Positions 39,876-49,226 of a DNA stretch of 64,000 bases are shown here, piece after piece. The stretch's first letter is position 1. Each line of letters opens with the position of its first letter. Origin of the DNA: Thermosphaera aggregans (lineage in GTDB: Archaea; Thermoproteota; Thermoprotei_A; Sulfolobales; Desulfurococcaceae). The stretch lies in the NCBI RefSeq assembly GCF_014962245.1, contig NZ_CP063144.1:548582-612581 (forward strand). The letters run 5' to 3'. The notes beneath the pieces are model-generated. The model saw nothing but the letters and a program-made list of their open reading frames with translations, ran no database searches and was not told where the DNA came from. A program made the position numbers and the translations under genes.

Positions 39876-42485
39876 ATGTCTTCAACCAGGATCTTCCTGT
39901 TATTACTGTTGGTAACACCTATTATCCTAGGATTCGCTGGATCACTCCAAACCCTTCAAGGAACTCACAGCGGAGTCATCGTAATCAAAGGTCCCACTCC
40001 CATAATGGAGGGAGAGGCGAAGGGTCCTGAAGACATCACCGTAATGAACGAGTATATCGCTGTAGCATTCGGTATTTCAACAACCCCGCCATGGGGGATT
40101 CCGCCCGGTCACATTGTAGACCTTGCCCCGGTCGCCCCCGGTTCTTCAGATGTCTTAGCACAGTTCAGCCTTCCCTTGAACGACTGGGGGAACTGGGCAA
40201 CTATAACTAGCTTCCAGATAGTGGAGAATTCTTCCACAAGGGCTGTTATTACTGCCCTGGGGCAGTGGAAGGGTTTAGCCGTAAACTACACGTACATTCT
40301 CGAAGCGGGCAAGCCGTATCTGAGAACAGTCATAACTGTGACGAACAATGACACGGTATCATACTCTAACCATATAATGGGTCCAGCCGTCTCGCTGAAG
40401 AGGGGGTGGGCTTACGCACCTGGTTTTGGAACAGGCAGGATCACAACATCTCCTAAAGCAGGCTACGGGATAACTGAGGACTGGGTTGCAGCATACCATG
40501 AGGATTACGCTCTGGGCCTATACTCGCCAGGCTACACCCATATAGCTCTCCACAGCAGTTTCGCAGACACCTTCTACCAGGTGACACTGAACCCGGGCGA
40601 GTCACGAGTGTTCGAAGCATACTTGATAGCGTATCCTGAAGGGGACTTATGTAAGATAGCGGAAACGGTTCAAACCATTAGGGAGGGAGGGCTAGCATCA
40701 ATCCATGGGGAGGCCAGGACAAGTAAGGGTGAAGCGTTGGCTAAAGGAGTGGTAATGGTCGAATCCAACGGCAGACCATATTGCTGGGGGCTTGTGAAAA
40801 ACGGTTCATACACTTTAAGCCTTCCAGCTCCAGGATCCTACAGTGTTTTCGCGCTTGCTAAGGCACACGCTCCCAGCACGAGGCAGAATCTCACAGTTGC
40901 GCCAGGCGAGGATCTCGAATTAAACTTCACCGACGTGGTTCCCCCTGGCAGGGTAGTGTTAACAGTGTTTAGGAATGACACCGGGGCCTCGACTGATGCG
41001 AGAATAATTGTCAGCGGGGGATACGTGCCCCCTGTCATGTACTTAGCCGTCACGACTGTGTACACTGATGTTTACGATGTTGGAAAGGCAGTGATCGATT
41101 TAGCCCCAGGCACCTATAACTTAACGATCGATAAGGGCGCGGGATTCATAAGCACTGCTAAAACCATCAACGTATCGGTGGCTAGTGAGCAAATTGTTAA
41201 TGTTAATGTAACTGTCGAGATCCTCATCAAACCCTTTGATGAAGGATGGTACATGGTAGACCTCCACCACCACTCCGACTGGATGGATGGCAGGACGCCT
41301 CCTGACCTGCTCGTGGCAGCCCAGCTTGCATCAGGACTGGATATTGTTTTCGTCAGCGACCACGACTACGTTGGAAACTGCCCCGTGATCCAGGCAATAA
41401 CGCAGGCTCGTAGCGTGCCGTTCGTGTGCGGAGTGGAAATCTCCCCTGACTGGGCCCACTTCAACGTCTATCCCGTGGTTGATCCTTCAAAGCTTGTTTA
41501 CAGGGGAACCATGAGGGAGATCATAACAGCTGCCAGGGCGGCTGGAGCGATAATGGTCAGGGCTAATCACCCATGGATTGGCGGGTTGTTCATAGCTCAG
41601 GAGATGAACAATATTCCTGGAGGGTATTATGAGGACTGGGATGCTGCGGAGCTGGGTCCATGGGGCACTAATAGCCAGAGGACATTGACGAAAATGTTCA
41701 CGCTATGGGATTTGAATATAAGGAAATATTTGACAGCGGGTAGCGATGTCCACGACGTTATCATGCAGACATACACCGGGAAACCCAGGCTTGTCGCCTA
41801 CCTACCCAACGGCCCCAACCCTGTCTCGCTAGCCCTGGCTGAAAAGTATGGGAGGACATTCATATCTTACGGCCCCTTCCTGTTCTCCGACCCGTTACCG
41901 GGCACCACTGTCGGCGTAGCATCCCTCTCCCAGAACGTAACGCTAAGGGTTAAACTCTTCTCAGTACTTGGCTTAAGCAAGGTTGAAGTATATGGTAAAG
42001 GAGGCAGGATTATCCAAACCATCCCTCTAGGGTCAGCGACGTCCAAGACTCTGGAAATAACTGTTCCAGCATCCCTGGCGACTAACGGGACTGAGAACGG
42101 GTATATCGTTTTAATCGCCTACGACATGCAGAATAACAGGGCGATTAACAACCCTATTTGGATAGATCTAAACACGCAACAGGTGACGACAACCGTTACC
42201 GAGAGAGTTACTGAAAGGGTTACTGAGACGACGACTACTACTCAAACAGTTACGTCTCCCGTAACGACCTCGGTAACGGTGACCACGACTAGGACGGAAA
42301 CCGTTACGCATTCAACCATGTTAACAACCACGCAGATCTTGGAATCAGTAACGACGACAACTTACACTTCCACATACACTAGTGAAAAAATTATCTCGCA
42401 GACAGACTACATTGTCACGGGAGTAGTCGCAACCTTATTCCTAGCCATAGGATTAGGATTGAGCAGGATATTATTCAAGAAGTAG
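39876..42485 (+). CDS. Cell-surface PHP-domain metallohydrolase (CehA/McbA-like)
   Basis: An 869-residue exported protein. A signal peptide (FLLLLLVTPIILGFAG) is followed by about 430 residues of beta-sandwich and carboxypeptidase-regulatory-like modules. A PHP domain starts at residue 462 (DLHHHSDWMDG, then VSDHDYVG) and carries further metal-site blocks such as VEISPDWAHFNVYP, RANHPWIGG and AGSDVHDV. Residues about 770-835 form a Thr/Val/Glu-rich stalk (repeated TVTERV and TTT units) and a final membrane helix anchors the C-terminus. PHP hydrolases of the CehA type cleave phosphoesters or aryl esters; the substrate here is unknown. It stands alone after the initiator tRNA. Confidence 0.85.
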   Translation: MSSTRIFLLLLLVTPIILGFAGSLQTLQGTHSGVIVIKGPTPIMEGEAKGPEDITVMNEYIAVAFGISTTPPWGIPPGHIVDLAPVAPGSSDVLAQFSLPLNDWGNWATITSFQIVENSSTRAVITALGQWKGLAVNYTYILEAGKPYLRTVITVTNNDTVSYSNHIMGPAVSLKRGWAYAPGFGTGRITTSPKAGYGITEDWVAAYHEDYALGLYSPGYTHIALHSSFADTFYQVTLNPGESRVFEAYLIAYPEGDLCKIAETVQTIREGGLASIHGEARTSKGEALAKGVVMVESNGRPYCWGLVKNGSYTLSLPAPGSYSVFALAKAHAPSTRQNLTVAPGEDLELNFTDVVPPGRVVLTVFRNDTGASTDARIIVSGGYVPPVMYLAVTTVYTDVYDVGKAVIDLAPGTYNLTIDKGAGFISTAKTINVSVASEQIVNVNVTVEILIKPFDEGWYMVDLHHHSDWMDGRTPPDLLVAAQLASGLDIVFVSDHDYVGNCPVIQAITQARSVPFVCGVEISPDWAHFNVYPVVDPSKLVYRGTMREIITAARAAGAIMVRANHPWIGGLFIAQEMNNIPGGYYEDWDAAELGPWGTNSQRTLTKMFTLWDLNIRKYLTAGSDVHDVIMQTYTGKPRLVAYLPNGPNPVSLALAEKYGRTFISYGPFLFSDPLPGTTVGVASLSQNVTLRVKLFSVLGLSKVEVYGKGGRIIQTIPLGSATSKTLEITVPASLATNGTENGYIVLIAYDMQNNRAINNPIWIDLNTQQVTTTVTERVTERVTETTTTTQTVTSPVTTSVTVTTTRTETVTHSTMLTTTQILESVTTTTYTSTYTSEKIISQTDYIVTGVVATLFLAIGLGLSRILFKK

Positions 42486-42542
42486 GTAAACCTCAAATAT
42501 CAATGTTTTTTATAGCCCAAACTTATTAAACACATTAATAGT

Positions 42543-42627
42543 GCGGGGGTGCCCGAGCTTGGTCAAAGGGGTCGGGCTCAGGACCCGATGGCGTAGGCCT
42601 GCGTGGGTTCAAATCCCACCCCCCGCA
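42543..42627 (+). tRNA. tRNA-Leu (CAG), no intron
   Basis: Class II tRNA of 85 nt: acceptor GCGGGGG/CCCCCGC, discriminator A, anticodon stem TCGGG/CCCGA around CTCAGGA (anticodon CAG), long variable arm TGGCGTAGGCCTGC, T-arm GTGGG-TTCAAAT-CCCAC. It differs from the tRNA-Leu at 52897 only at anticodon position 34. CCA is not encoded. Confidence 0.96.
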
Positions 42628-42758
42628 CTTCACACATATAGCTAAGAACCCTTCCTTGGAATCCTTGAGTATGCTTCGAATTATCAGATCCTATCCCGCA
42701 TCCTTAATCTCATCTTTAATAGTGAAAGGAGGTAAGCGAGGGATTATCATTGAATATC

Positions 42759-43481
42759 TCACGGCAGGGTTATAAGTTTAGAGTATTCATTACCACCCAT
42801 AGTGTGTAGCCTTAGCTCTATAACTTGCCCATGCGTATACCCCGTTGTTAACCATATCGTAACCGTTTTCTCCTCACCCGGTCTTAAAGTTAGAGGTAGT
42901 GGAAGATTCGAGTTTGCATTAGCCTTGCTGAGGGTTTTTCCATCGATAAATGCCTGGTCTATGGTGGCGGGGTTATCCCCAATGTTCCTTATTCTTAACA
43001 CAATGTTGAATACTCCTGAGTAGTATACTTCATAAATATTGATATCAAAGTTCTCATAGCAAAACGCCCTAGTGACTGTTACATTGAGCTTGTATTGGAG
43101 AGCGTCCCCAGCCTTGATGTAAACCGGAATACTTTCTCCCTGCTTGGAAGAAGCATTATAGATGATGATGTTTAAAGCAACCATATCCTGGGCTTCTAAA
43201 TTTTCTGTCTCGACTCTCACATATGCGGTTCCATTAAAGCCTATTCCTCCATTAATGGAGACTCTAACCCCTTCCACAAGTACTTCATCAATCAAGATGG
43301 AGCTACCGCTTCTACTTCTAAACACTGCTTTAATGTACAAGTCGCCGCAGGAAATGTAAGCTTCTTTAGCGAGGATCTCTACTTCCCCAGACTCCTGGAC
43401 GAAATCTTTAAGGTGGAAGTACAGGATGCTTGCAATTAAGGTAATGAGAATTAAAACAGCAACGATGTGCAGGGTCTTCAT
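42759..43481 (-). CDS. Membrane-anchored extracellular protein, function unknown
   Basis: A 240-residue protein with one N-terminal hydrophobic helix (IVAVLILITLIASILYF) and a long beta-rich remainder. Two similar halves, each with strands like AFRSRSGSSILIDEVLVEG and VLRIRNIGDNPATIDQAFIDG, look like paired immunoglobulin-like (CARDB or DUF11-type) modules of archaeal surface proteins. Cys45 and Cys143 might form a disulfide. I recognise no specific family. It probably faces outward, attached by its N-terminus. It is convergent with the tRNA-Leu gene. Confidence 0.6.
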   Translation of the reverse strand: MKTLHIVAVLILITLIASILYFHLKDFVQESGEVEILAKEAYISCGDLYIKAVFRSRSGSSILIDEVLVEGVRVSINGGIGFNGTAYVRVETENLEAQDMVALNIIIYNASSKQGESIPVYIKAGDALQYKLNVTVTRAFCYENFDINIYEVYYSGVFNIVLRIRNIGDNPATIDQAFIDGKTLSKANANSNLPLPLTLRPGEEKTVTIWLTTGYTHGQVIELRLHTMGGNEYSKLITLP

Positions 43482-43555
43482 GAAAACCAGCTCCCACTGA
43501 GTAAGTTCTTGTTTCCCGAATTTATGGCTTCCGATACTGAGAGGGTTGATTTTTT

Positions 43556-45013
43556 TCAGGTGTTAGAAGAGTCCGTTGCTAGGCATTTTTCAGGCTCTCT
43601 ATAATTTTCACAGACATAGGCTTCAGGATTCTTAATAACCATGTCGGCAACTCTTTCAGCCAAAACATAAAGGTGTTCGCTCACAACCTCCCTCGTTTTT
43701 AAAAATGAAAGCTGCTCCAAATCTATCACCACAGGGTTTTCACCAGGCTTCACCACGACGTCGACCACGAGATCATGGTATTTCACTATTCCTGGCGCGA
43801 GTTCCGGCGGCGTGTTAATGTTTATGTAGCTGCCCAGCCAGTTCCCATTCCTGAAATAGTTATGGCTTATCACGTAGGAGCCTTCCTTGATAATTAACAA
43901 GTCTCTGTCACCGGGGAGTTTTTCAATGCCTAACCCGTCGTAAACCCCCTCACTAGTGAAAACCCTTTCTAAAACAAGGCAAGCCCTTCCTTGAACAAGT
44001 TTGTAATGCTCGAGAAACCCTGGGGTGAGCTCCCTGACTCCTTTAACAGGCGAGTAGTGTAGGATTCTAAACCTCTTTGTCTCAGATATTTTCCTGATAA
44101 TCCACTCTCTCAAACTACCCCCTACAAGGCTTAAACTACAGCCTTTTCCAGCAAGGTTTTCAACCAGGTCTAGCTCGTCACCAAATCCTAGGTTTTTCAA
44201 TTCATGATGCCCTGGCATGGTTGGAGTCACTGCCCGTCTCTCATGGTCTAGGATTTTCTTCGCAATACTTGTTAGCGAGATTAATCCTATGAACTCCCCG
44301 GTTCTCAGCCTGCACGGGTTTCCAACACTCTTCGCCACCTCCATCAACCTCTTATACTCCTCCAACAACGCGTCTATTTCAGCCTCAACATCCCTCGGGT
44401 CCGCGAACCTCGCGCTGCTCCTGAACTTCACCCCGAGCCCGGAGCCTATGAGCTTGGATAAAGCTATGGCGGAAAGCTTGTTCTTCAACACCCTATCCCT
44501 GATGTATTCGGAGAAAACTATTCTAGGGTTTCCGTGGATGAGAGAGACAAAATCTCCGAGCATTTTGAACTCTCGGGTAAGCTCAACAAGCTCACCCTCA
44601 CTCCACGAGGGCTTGGAAACCCCTACAATGACCTTATCGTTCACGGACAAGCCTTTACAATCCCTCAACACTCCCTTGAAATCACCCACATCTACAACGC
44701 AAGCCCCGGGCACTGTTTTTTCAACTCTTCCAAGATAGATCGAGTTTACCTCAATCCTCGAGGCTTTCCTAAAGACGAACTTTAAACTTCCTGAGAGTAA
44801 GTCGAAAATGGACCTAGCCTCAGAGGGTTTGCCTATGATAAGGACTGAATCATCCTCAGCGTCCTTCACCGTTGCATCGGGAGGAGAGTTGTCGAAGCCT
44901 ATGTTAAGCCTATTGGCTATTACCTCGCTTGGCTGGACAATCCTGTACCCGTGTTTCAAAAATAGGTGTGAGAGGGCGGTTGCGTATATCCCTCTGACAC
45001 GTACCTTGGTCAA
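43556..45013 (-). CDS. fau-1: RNase FAU-1 (RNase E/G-like, AU-rich RNA binding)
   Basis: A 485-residue protein of the archaeal FAU-1 family. The N-terminal half contains an S1-like segment (SIYLGRVEKTVPGACVVDVG, then GVLRDCKGLSVNDKVIVGV) as in RNase E/G; the C-terminal part (about 330-460) is a DUF402-type domain (NGNWLGSYININTPPELAPG). In Pyrococcus and Thermococcus FAU-1 binds AU-rich RNA and takes part in 5S rRNA processing. Length fits the family (about 470). It is followed on the same strand, upstream by 12 nt, by the UPF0147 gene, so the two are likely cotranscribed. Confidence 0.88.
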   Translation of the reverse strand: MTKVRVRGIYATALSHLFLKHGYRIVQPSEVIANRLNIGFDNSPPDATVKDAEDDSVLIIGKPSEARSIFDLLSGSLKFVFRKASRIEVNSIYLGRVEKTVPGACVVDVGDFKGVLRDCKGLSVNDKVIVGVSKPSWSEGELVELTREFKMLGDFVSLIHGNPRIVFSEYIRDRVLKNKLSAIALSKLIGSGLGVKFRSSARFADPRDVEAEIDALLEEYKRLMEVAKSVGNPCRLRTGEFIGLISLTSIAKKILDHERRAVTPTMPGHHELKNLGFGDELDLVENLAGKGCSLSLVGGSLREWIIRKISETKRFRILHYSPVKGVRELTPGFLEHYKLVQGRACLVLERVFTSEGVYDGLGIEKLPGDRDLLIIKEGSYVISHNYFRNGNWLGSYININTPPELAPGIVKYHDLVVDVVVKPGENPVVIDLEQLSFLKTREVVSEHLYVLAERVADMVIKNPEAYVCENYREPEKCLATDSSNT

Positions 45014-45025
45014 GACCAGGGCTCC

Positions 45026-45304
45026 TCAGTCATGGATTGTCTCAAGTATTGCTATGATCTGCCAGATCTTAGTCCTAGTGTTCAAAGGCATGTTAGGATC
45101 CTGGCTAACCTGGTCTAGAAGGCTGATCGCGTTTGCAGCCTTAACGCCCGGGGTCAGTTTTTCATCGCGCAACTGGTTTAAAGCCTCCGTGGCCGCTCTT
45201 CTAATATTCCTGGGAACAGCTGTGTCGTTAACTATGCTAACTAAAAGGTAGATAGCATTCCTTAACTTAACCTCGTTGTCAGGCACCTTCGCCATCATAA
45301 TCAC
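45026..45304 (-). CDS. UPF0147 family protein
   Basis: A 92-residue helical archaeal protein of the UPF0147 family; the block DTAVPRNIRRAATEALNQLRD and the end QDPNMPLNTRTKIWQIIAILETI are diagnostic. Met4 (AKVPDNEVKLRNAI follows) may be the true start. The repeat-like pairs of helices resemble HEAT units. Function unknown. Gene order with FAU-1 suggests an RNA-linked role, but this is only context. Confidence 0.88.
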   Translation of the reverse strand: MIMMAKVPDNEVKLRNAIYLLVSIVNDTAVPRNIRRAATEALNQLRDEKLTPGVKAANAISLLDQVSQDPNMPLNTRTKIWQIIAILETIHD

Positions 45305-45362
45305 CTGTTAACCATCCCTCATAAACATATATGAGTGTGATTAATAAAACTATTATGGAGAG

Positions 45363-45749
45363 ATGGTTGGAATGGGTGAGAGAAAAGACTATACTAAGAT
45401 CATGGCCGAGTACTTGAAAGCAGGTGCAACAATGCTATCGCTAACATGCCCTGTCGAAGGGTGCGGCCTTCCGTTGTTCAAGCTTAGGTCGGGAGAAATC
45501 GTCTGCGCGGTTCACGGGAAAGTCCACTTGGTTAAGAGCGATGAAGAAGTCAAGGAGATAAGGGAAAGGATTACGTTGATAGGAGTGCTAGACAAGCTCG
45601 AGGAGAAAACACTCAACATAATAAAGGAGCAAAGCGAGAGCGAGGATGTGGATCCCAGGGAGATAATAGGCTGGCTCGAGGTTTTAGAAAGAATTAGAAG
45701 ATTGAAGGAAATCAGCCGGGAGAAGCAGTCTTTGCCGAAGCCGCCGTGA
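45363..45749 (+). CDS. UPF0148/SSSCA1-like zinc-ribbon protein
   Basis: A 128-residue protein of the archaeal UPF0148 family, related to the Sjogren's-syndrome autoantigen p27. Residues about 14-55 hold the pattern: EYLKAGATMLSLTCPVEGCGLPLFKL and then EIVCAVHGKVH, with Cys29, Cys34 and Cys49 plus a His as likely zinc ligands. The C-terminal half is a helical, charged coil. Met4 may be the start. Function in archaea unknown. It is divergent from the UPF0147 gene and convergent with dTMP kinase (15 nt). Confidence 0.85.
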   Translation: MVGMGERKDYTKIMAEYLKAGATMLSLTCPVEGCGLPLFKLRSGEIVCAVHGKVHLVKSDEEVKEIRERITLIGVLDKLEEKTLNIIKEQSESEDVDPREIIGWLEVLERIRRLKEISREKQSLPKPP

Positions 45750-45764
45750 ACCCCCGGAGTTGCC

Positions 45765-46376
45765 CTAAACCATGCCGCTACTAAAGAGCGATCTAACCTT
45801 CTCAAGTACTTCCGAGTAGACTGCTTGCACTTCTCTTGTAGCGTCAACCTCCAAGAGCCATCCCTGGGCAACCATTCTCTTATAGTTCTGCCTAACCCTG
45901 TTGAGAAACTCTTTCTCCTCGAACTCGGGGAATCTTGAAGGGAGCCCCTGCCTCCTAGCCATGGCTACCTCGGGGGGAATGTCAAGATATATTGCCAGGT
46001 CGGGTTTCAAAGCATACTTGTTCACTTCCACAACCCACTCGAAGGGAGCCCCCATGGCTGACTGGTAGGCTATACTGCTGTAGAAATACCTGTCCGAGAC
46101 CACGCAAACCCCTTTCTCAAGCATTGGCTGTATCAGGGTTTTCACATGGATAAGCCTGTCGAGGGCGAAGGCTAAGGCGTCAACATAGGCATCCCTGTAG
46201 GAAGAATACTCCCCTTTAACGGCTCTAACTATTAGCGAGTCTGTTGGCTCGTAAGTGTAAACAGCCTCCATCCCCTTTGATTTAAACATGTCTATTAGCA
46301 TTTTCGCAAGCGTGGTTTTCCCTGCACCATCAATGCCTTCTAACACTATGAAAAACCCTCTACTCAACCGTGACAT
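45765..46376 (-). CDS. tmk: Thymidylate kinase
   Basis: dTMP kinase of about 203 residues, phosphorylating dTMP to dTDP. P-loop LEGIDGAGKTTLA near the N-terminus, the DRY-type motif SDRYFYSSIAYQSAMGAP, and the LID region MARRQGLPSRFPEFEEKEFL. The ATG at 46376 is chosen because GGGGAGG precedes it and the family starts here; the longer open frame back to 46451 lies inside the preceding gene. It overlaps that gene by 17 nt and ends a six-gene operon whose other members include the mevalonate-pathway enzymes. Confidence 0.94.
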   Translation of the reverse strand: MSRLSRGFFIVLEGIDGAGKTTLAKMLIDMFKSKGMEAVYTYEPTDSLIVRAVKGEYSSYRDAYVDALAFALDRLIHVKTLIQPMLEKGVCVVSDRYFYSSIAYQSAMGAPFEWVVEVNKYALKPDLAIYLDIPPEVAMARRQGLPSRFPEFEEKEFLNRVRQNYKRMVAQGWLLEVDATREVQAVYSEVLEKVRSLFSSGMV

Positions 46377-46758
46377 AATCCTCCCCTTCCCTATGTGTAA
46401 CAAGTTTCTTGTTGGATAATATTGTTGAAAACTCTTCGAACTCCTCGACAATAAACAAGGGGATGCCCGCTAACACGCATCCTGCTATTAAGATGGGCTC
46501 CACCTCCTTAACGATCATGCAGCATGGATGGACGTTGTTCTTTTTCAAAGCATATATGATGTATGAGCCCACAGTGCTTCCTCGCGAACCCTTGAAAACA
46601 AGCACTCTTCCAGCCATCTCAACTTCGCCAAAGTCTGCTCTGACAACTCCTCTGACAGGGTCTACTTCACCGAAGAAGCTTAAGTACTGGTTTAAAACAA
46701 CAGGTTCTCCGGAGCAGTCGCCATCAACCACTCGTTTAATCCTCCATTTCAAACTCAC
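46360..46758 (-). CDS. Phosphomevalonate dehydratase small subunit (AcnX-type)
   Basis: A 132-residue DUF126/aconitase-X small subunit. It forms the swivelling domain that caps the large subunit; typical blocks are SGEPVVLNQYLSFFGEVDPVRG, GRVLVFKGSRGSTVGSYIIY and AGIPLF. With the large subunit encoded next to it, it dehydrates 5-phosphomevalonate to trans-anhydromevalonate 5-phosphate in the archaeal mevalonate pathway, as shown for Aeropyrum pernix. It follows the large subunit by 21 nt. Confidence 0.9.
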   Translation of the reverse strand: MSLKWRIKRVVDGDCSGEPVVLNQYLSFFGEVDPVRGVVRADFGEVEMAGRVLVFKGSRGSTVGSYIIYALKKNNVHPCCMIVKEVEPILIAGCVLAGIPLFIVEEFEEFSTILSNKKLVTHREGEDYVTVE

Positions 46759-46779
46759 GTTTCCCCCTCCCCATCGTGA

Positions 46780-47946
46780 TTAAGCGTAGATGCTTTCAAC
46801 TATCTCCTTTAAGCCTGCAATACCTGCTTTAAGCCCATGTATCTTCCTCATGTAGAAATATGCCTTTCCACTATTCGTCAACATGTAATCATATTTCTTC
46901 TTTAACACGGATACGACAGGGCAGGTTCCCAAGGCTATGTCCACCTTCCGCGACAAGAGGAATTTCATCAGGGGAGAATAGGTGGAGGCAAGCTCAGGTG
47001 GCATTGTAACGAGAAGCTTGCCCCTCCTGGGCTCTCGATATTTTTCAAGTAAGCGCTTGAGAGCAACAAGCTCTTCTGGATGCGTGTGGGGACATCCTAT
47101 ATATCCTAAAACAGTCCCGCCTAGACCAGGCAACTCTCCAACATATTTTTCCACGTCGCTAGGTTCCAGGGTAATGGTTTCCTCTATCTCTGTTTTATAA
47201 GTTTCCCTAGGGGTTATGCCGTCGAGCACTGCTAGTGCATGGGATCCGGATGCCGCCATCGCTGCCAGTAGAGCTTTAATCTCGTGTAAAGGTTTCTCCC
47301 TAATCTTTACAACGGGGATGTCCCTAATGTTTTCCCCAATCCACAAGCCGGCTAGAGATAGGGGCTTATTATCAATTAATGGTGATAATTCGACCAGAAC
47401 CCTTGCAACCCTGTTTTCAAGACTATGAAGACCGTGAAGATATGTGAAACCTGTTAAGGCTGAAGCCAGCGCTAAGGGCCCGCCCTCACGGTTTGTTCTA
47501 GCCCCGAAGTAGGAGTTGGCGAAAATCACGGCACTGCTCTCGCCCCATGCCAAGTGCTCGCCCGGCATCGGCGGTCTATGGTAGTAGGGTATGCAGGTGA
47601 ACACGGGCTTACCGCCCATTCCAACCAGTGCTTCATCTATCAATGCCTGCTTGCTGAAATACTTGTTGTCAATTACCTGGGAGAGCATTCCGTAGTCGAC
47701 GCAGCCTGGGTTTATGGTGGTGTAGACTCGGAACCTTGGCCTCTCCCTGTAGAAGTCTCTTAAGAACTCCAGCCCGGGTTCGCCTATGTTCGAGTATGAG
47801 ACACCGGATACGTGTGCATGTGTGATTTCCACAAGTCTGTCAGAGCCCAGGGCCTCGCCTACTTTCACAATTATCTCGAGCGCTTTAGCGTAAACCCATC
47901 CGAACTCTCCTTTAAGCATTCTCTCCTGAAAAGGAGTGAGATACAT
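46780..47946 (-). CDS. Phosphomevalonate dehydratase large subunit (AcnX-type)
   Basis: A 388-residue aconitase-X large subunit. The three domains hold cysteines suited to an Fe-S cluster: Cys81 in TTINPGCVDYG, Cys in IGCPHTHPEE and Cys in LGTCPVVSV; SYFGARTNREGGP is a further family landmark. It works with the small subunit downstream to dehydrate 5-phosphomevalonate. ATG at 47946 shares one base with the stop of the UbiD-like gene. The presence of both subunits and the decarboxylase in one operon argues for the archaeal mevalonate route to isopentenyl phosphate rather than the classical route. Confidence 0.92.
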   Translation of the reverse strand: MYLTPFQERMLKGEFGWVYAKALEIIVKVGEALGSDRLVEITHAHVSGVSYSNIGEPGLEFLRDFYRERPRFRVYTTINPGCVDYGMLSQVIDNKYFSKQALIDEALVGMGGKPVFTCIPYYHRPPMPGEHLAWGESSAVIFANSYFGARTNREGGPLALASALTGFTYLHGLHSLENRVARVLVELSPLIDNKPLSLAGLWIGENIRDIPVVKIREKPLHEIKALLAAMAASGSHALAVLDGITPRETYKTEIEETITLEPSDVEKYVGELPGLGGTVLGYIGCPHTHPEELVALKRLLEKYREPRRGKLLVTMPPELASTYSPLMKFLLSRKVDIALGTCPVVSVLKKKYDYMLTNSGKAYFYMRKIHGLKAGIAGLKEIVESIYA

Positions 47947-49226
47947 TACTCGACAACAACCCTCCTATACTTATCCCATGGTTCATTGAATGGTTTCACA
48001 GCGAGGAAAATAACCTTATCCCCAATCCCTTCCCTGCTCCTGGGTTCTAGAGTACTGCCTTTGATATCTTTTAAGATTATTATGTCCTCGCTCCCTTTAA
48101 GCCTAGTAGCCAACGCCCACTCTACTTCCAATGGATTGTCGACGTCAATATCTTCGTCAACGATGAACACGTGTTTAACGCTAGGGTGGGCAGATATCGC
48201 AGCTAGTCCTGCTAGTTTCGCCTCGCCAGGGGAGTTCTGCTTCAACGATATGGCTACGTGGAGCCATCCGCCCCCGCCCTCGGTTAGCCGGACCTTCACA
48301 ACCCCTGGGGCTACTTTCCTAACCTCCTCGTATATTAAAGGCTCCCTAGGGAAGCCCATTAGGAATTGGTGCTCCCATAACCCGGGGATTATTGCGTGGA
48401 ATAGTGGGGTTTGGTGCTTGTTAACGTAGAATCCTGCTGGTTTGAAAACCGGCTGAAGCCTCTTACCATCCAGGAGCATCAGTATGTCTGTGAAAGGCCC
48501 CTCCTCGGCGAGTTCTCTTGATAAGACTCCTTCCACGACTACGCTGGCGTTTGCAGGTACAGGTATCTTGTACAATGGGGTTTTAACAACCTTGTTGTAG
48601 CCCGACATTGCCGCTGCCACGGATGCTTCGAAAACGCCTAACGGGGGAGTCATCGCAGCTGCTAACTCGAAATAGGGGTCTGCCCCAAGAACCATTGCGA
48701 CTGGGGCGTCAACGCCTCTATCATGGTATTTCTTCATCAGGAAGTGGAGCTGCCTCGGGACTACTCTAATCGGGGCTTCTGCAGGGGATTTGTACATGGT
48801 TCTATGGTAGCTAGCGTTGCACGTCTTCTCGTAGCAGATGATGTATATGGAGCTTGTCAAGTACCGTGAACCATCATCCCTATAATACTTCACGAATGGG
48901 AGCGAGTCAAGCGTGTAGTCCCTTCTCTCAAAGTAGTCGTCGAACTCCACGGTATCGAGCAGTGCAGGATTCTCCAATGCTTTAATAACTCTACTGTAAA
49001 CCTCTAAGTCTGTGGTAGCTTCAAACAAAGCATACACGTCTTTCCTCGCAGTCACCAGGTTGGTGTAGCCTGTGAACTCTGTTCCTTCAAGTTCGAACAG
49101 GAAGAGTTTTCCACGGTTTGAGGATGCTAACCGGGTGATTGCATAATCTCTCTCTACTTTTCCTAACTCCTCAACGGGTTTTCCGGCTTTACGGGCTGTT
49201 TCACGTATCAACTGTAGAGGGTTCAA
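47946..49226 (-). CDS. UbiD-family anhydromevalonate phosphate decarboxylase
   Basis: A 426-residue prenylated-FMN decarboxylase of the UbiD family. Typical blocks: TSSIYIICYEKTCNASYHRTM, PVAMVLGADPYFELAAAM, ASVVVEGVLSRELAEEGPFTD and GGWLHVAISLKQNSPGEA. Adjacent AcnX genes identify it as the decarboxylase that turns trans-anhydromevalonate 5-phosphate into isopentenyl phosphate. It needs prFMN made by a UbiX homologue, which is not in this window. It overlaps the upstream kinase gene by 4 nt and the downstream dehydratase by 1 nt. Confidence 0.9.
   Translation of the reverse strand: MNPLQLIRETARKAGKPVEELGKVERDYAITRLASSNRGKLFLFELEGTEFTGYTNLVTARKDVYALFEATTDLEVYSRVIKALENPALLDTVEFDDYFERRDYTLDSLPFVKYYRDDGSRYLTSSIYIICYEKTCNASYHRTMYKSPAEAPIRVVPRQLHFLMKKYHDRGVDAPVAMVLGADPYFELAAAMTPPLGVFEASVAAAMSGYNKVVKTPLYKIPVPANASVVVEGVLSRELAEEGPFTDILMLLDGKRLQPVFKPAGFYVNKHQTPLFHAIIPGLWEHQFLMGFPREPLIYEEVRKVAPGVVKVRLTEGGGGWLHVAISLKQNSPGEAKLAGLAAISAHPSVKHVFIVDEDIDVDNPLEVEWALATRLKGSEDIIILKDIKGSTLEPRSREGIGDKVIFLAVKPFNEPWDKYRRVVVE

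Noticed and set aside
42660-42730. Possible small RNA on the minus strand with AAGATGA and CTGA 22 nt apart
   Set aside because: No inner box pair, and neither guide length nor a terminal stem fits a C/D RNA.
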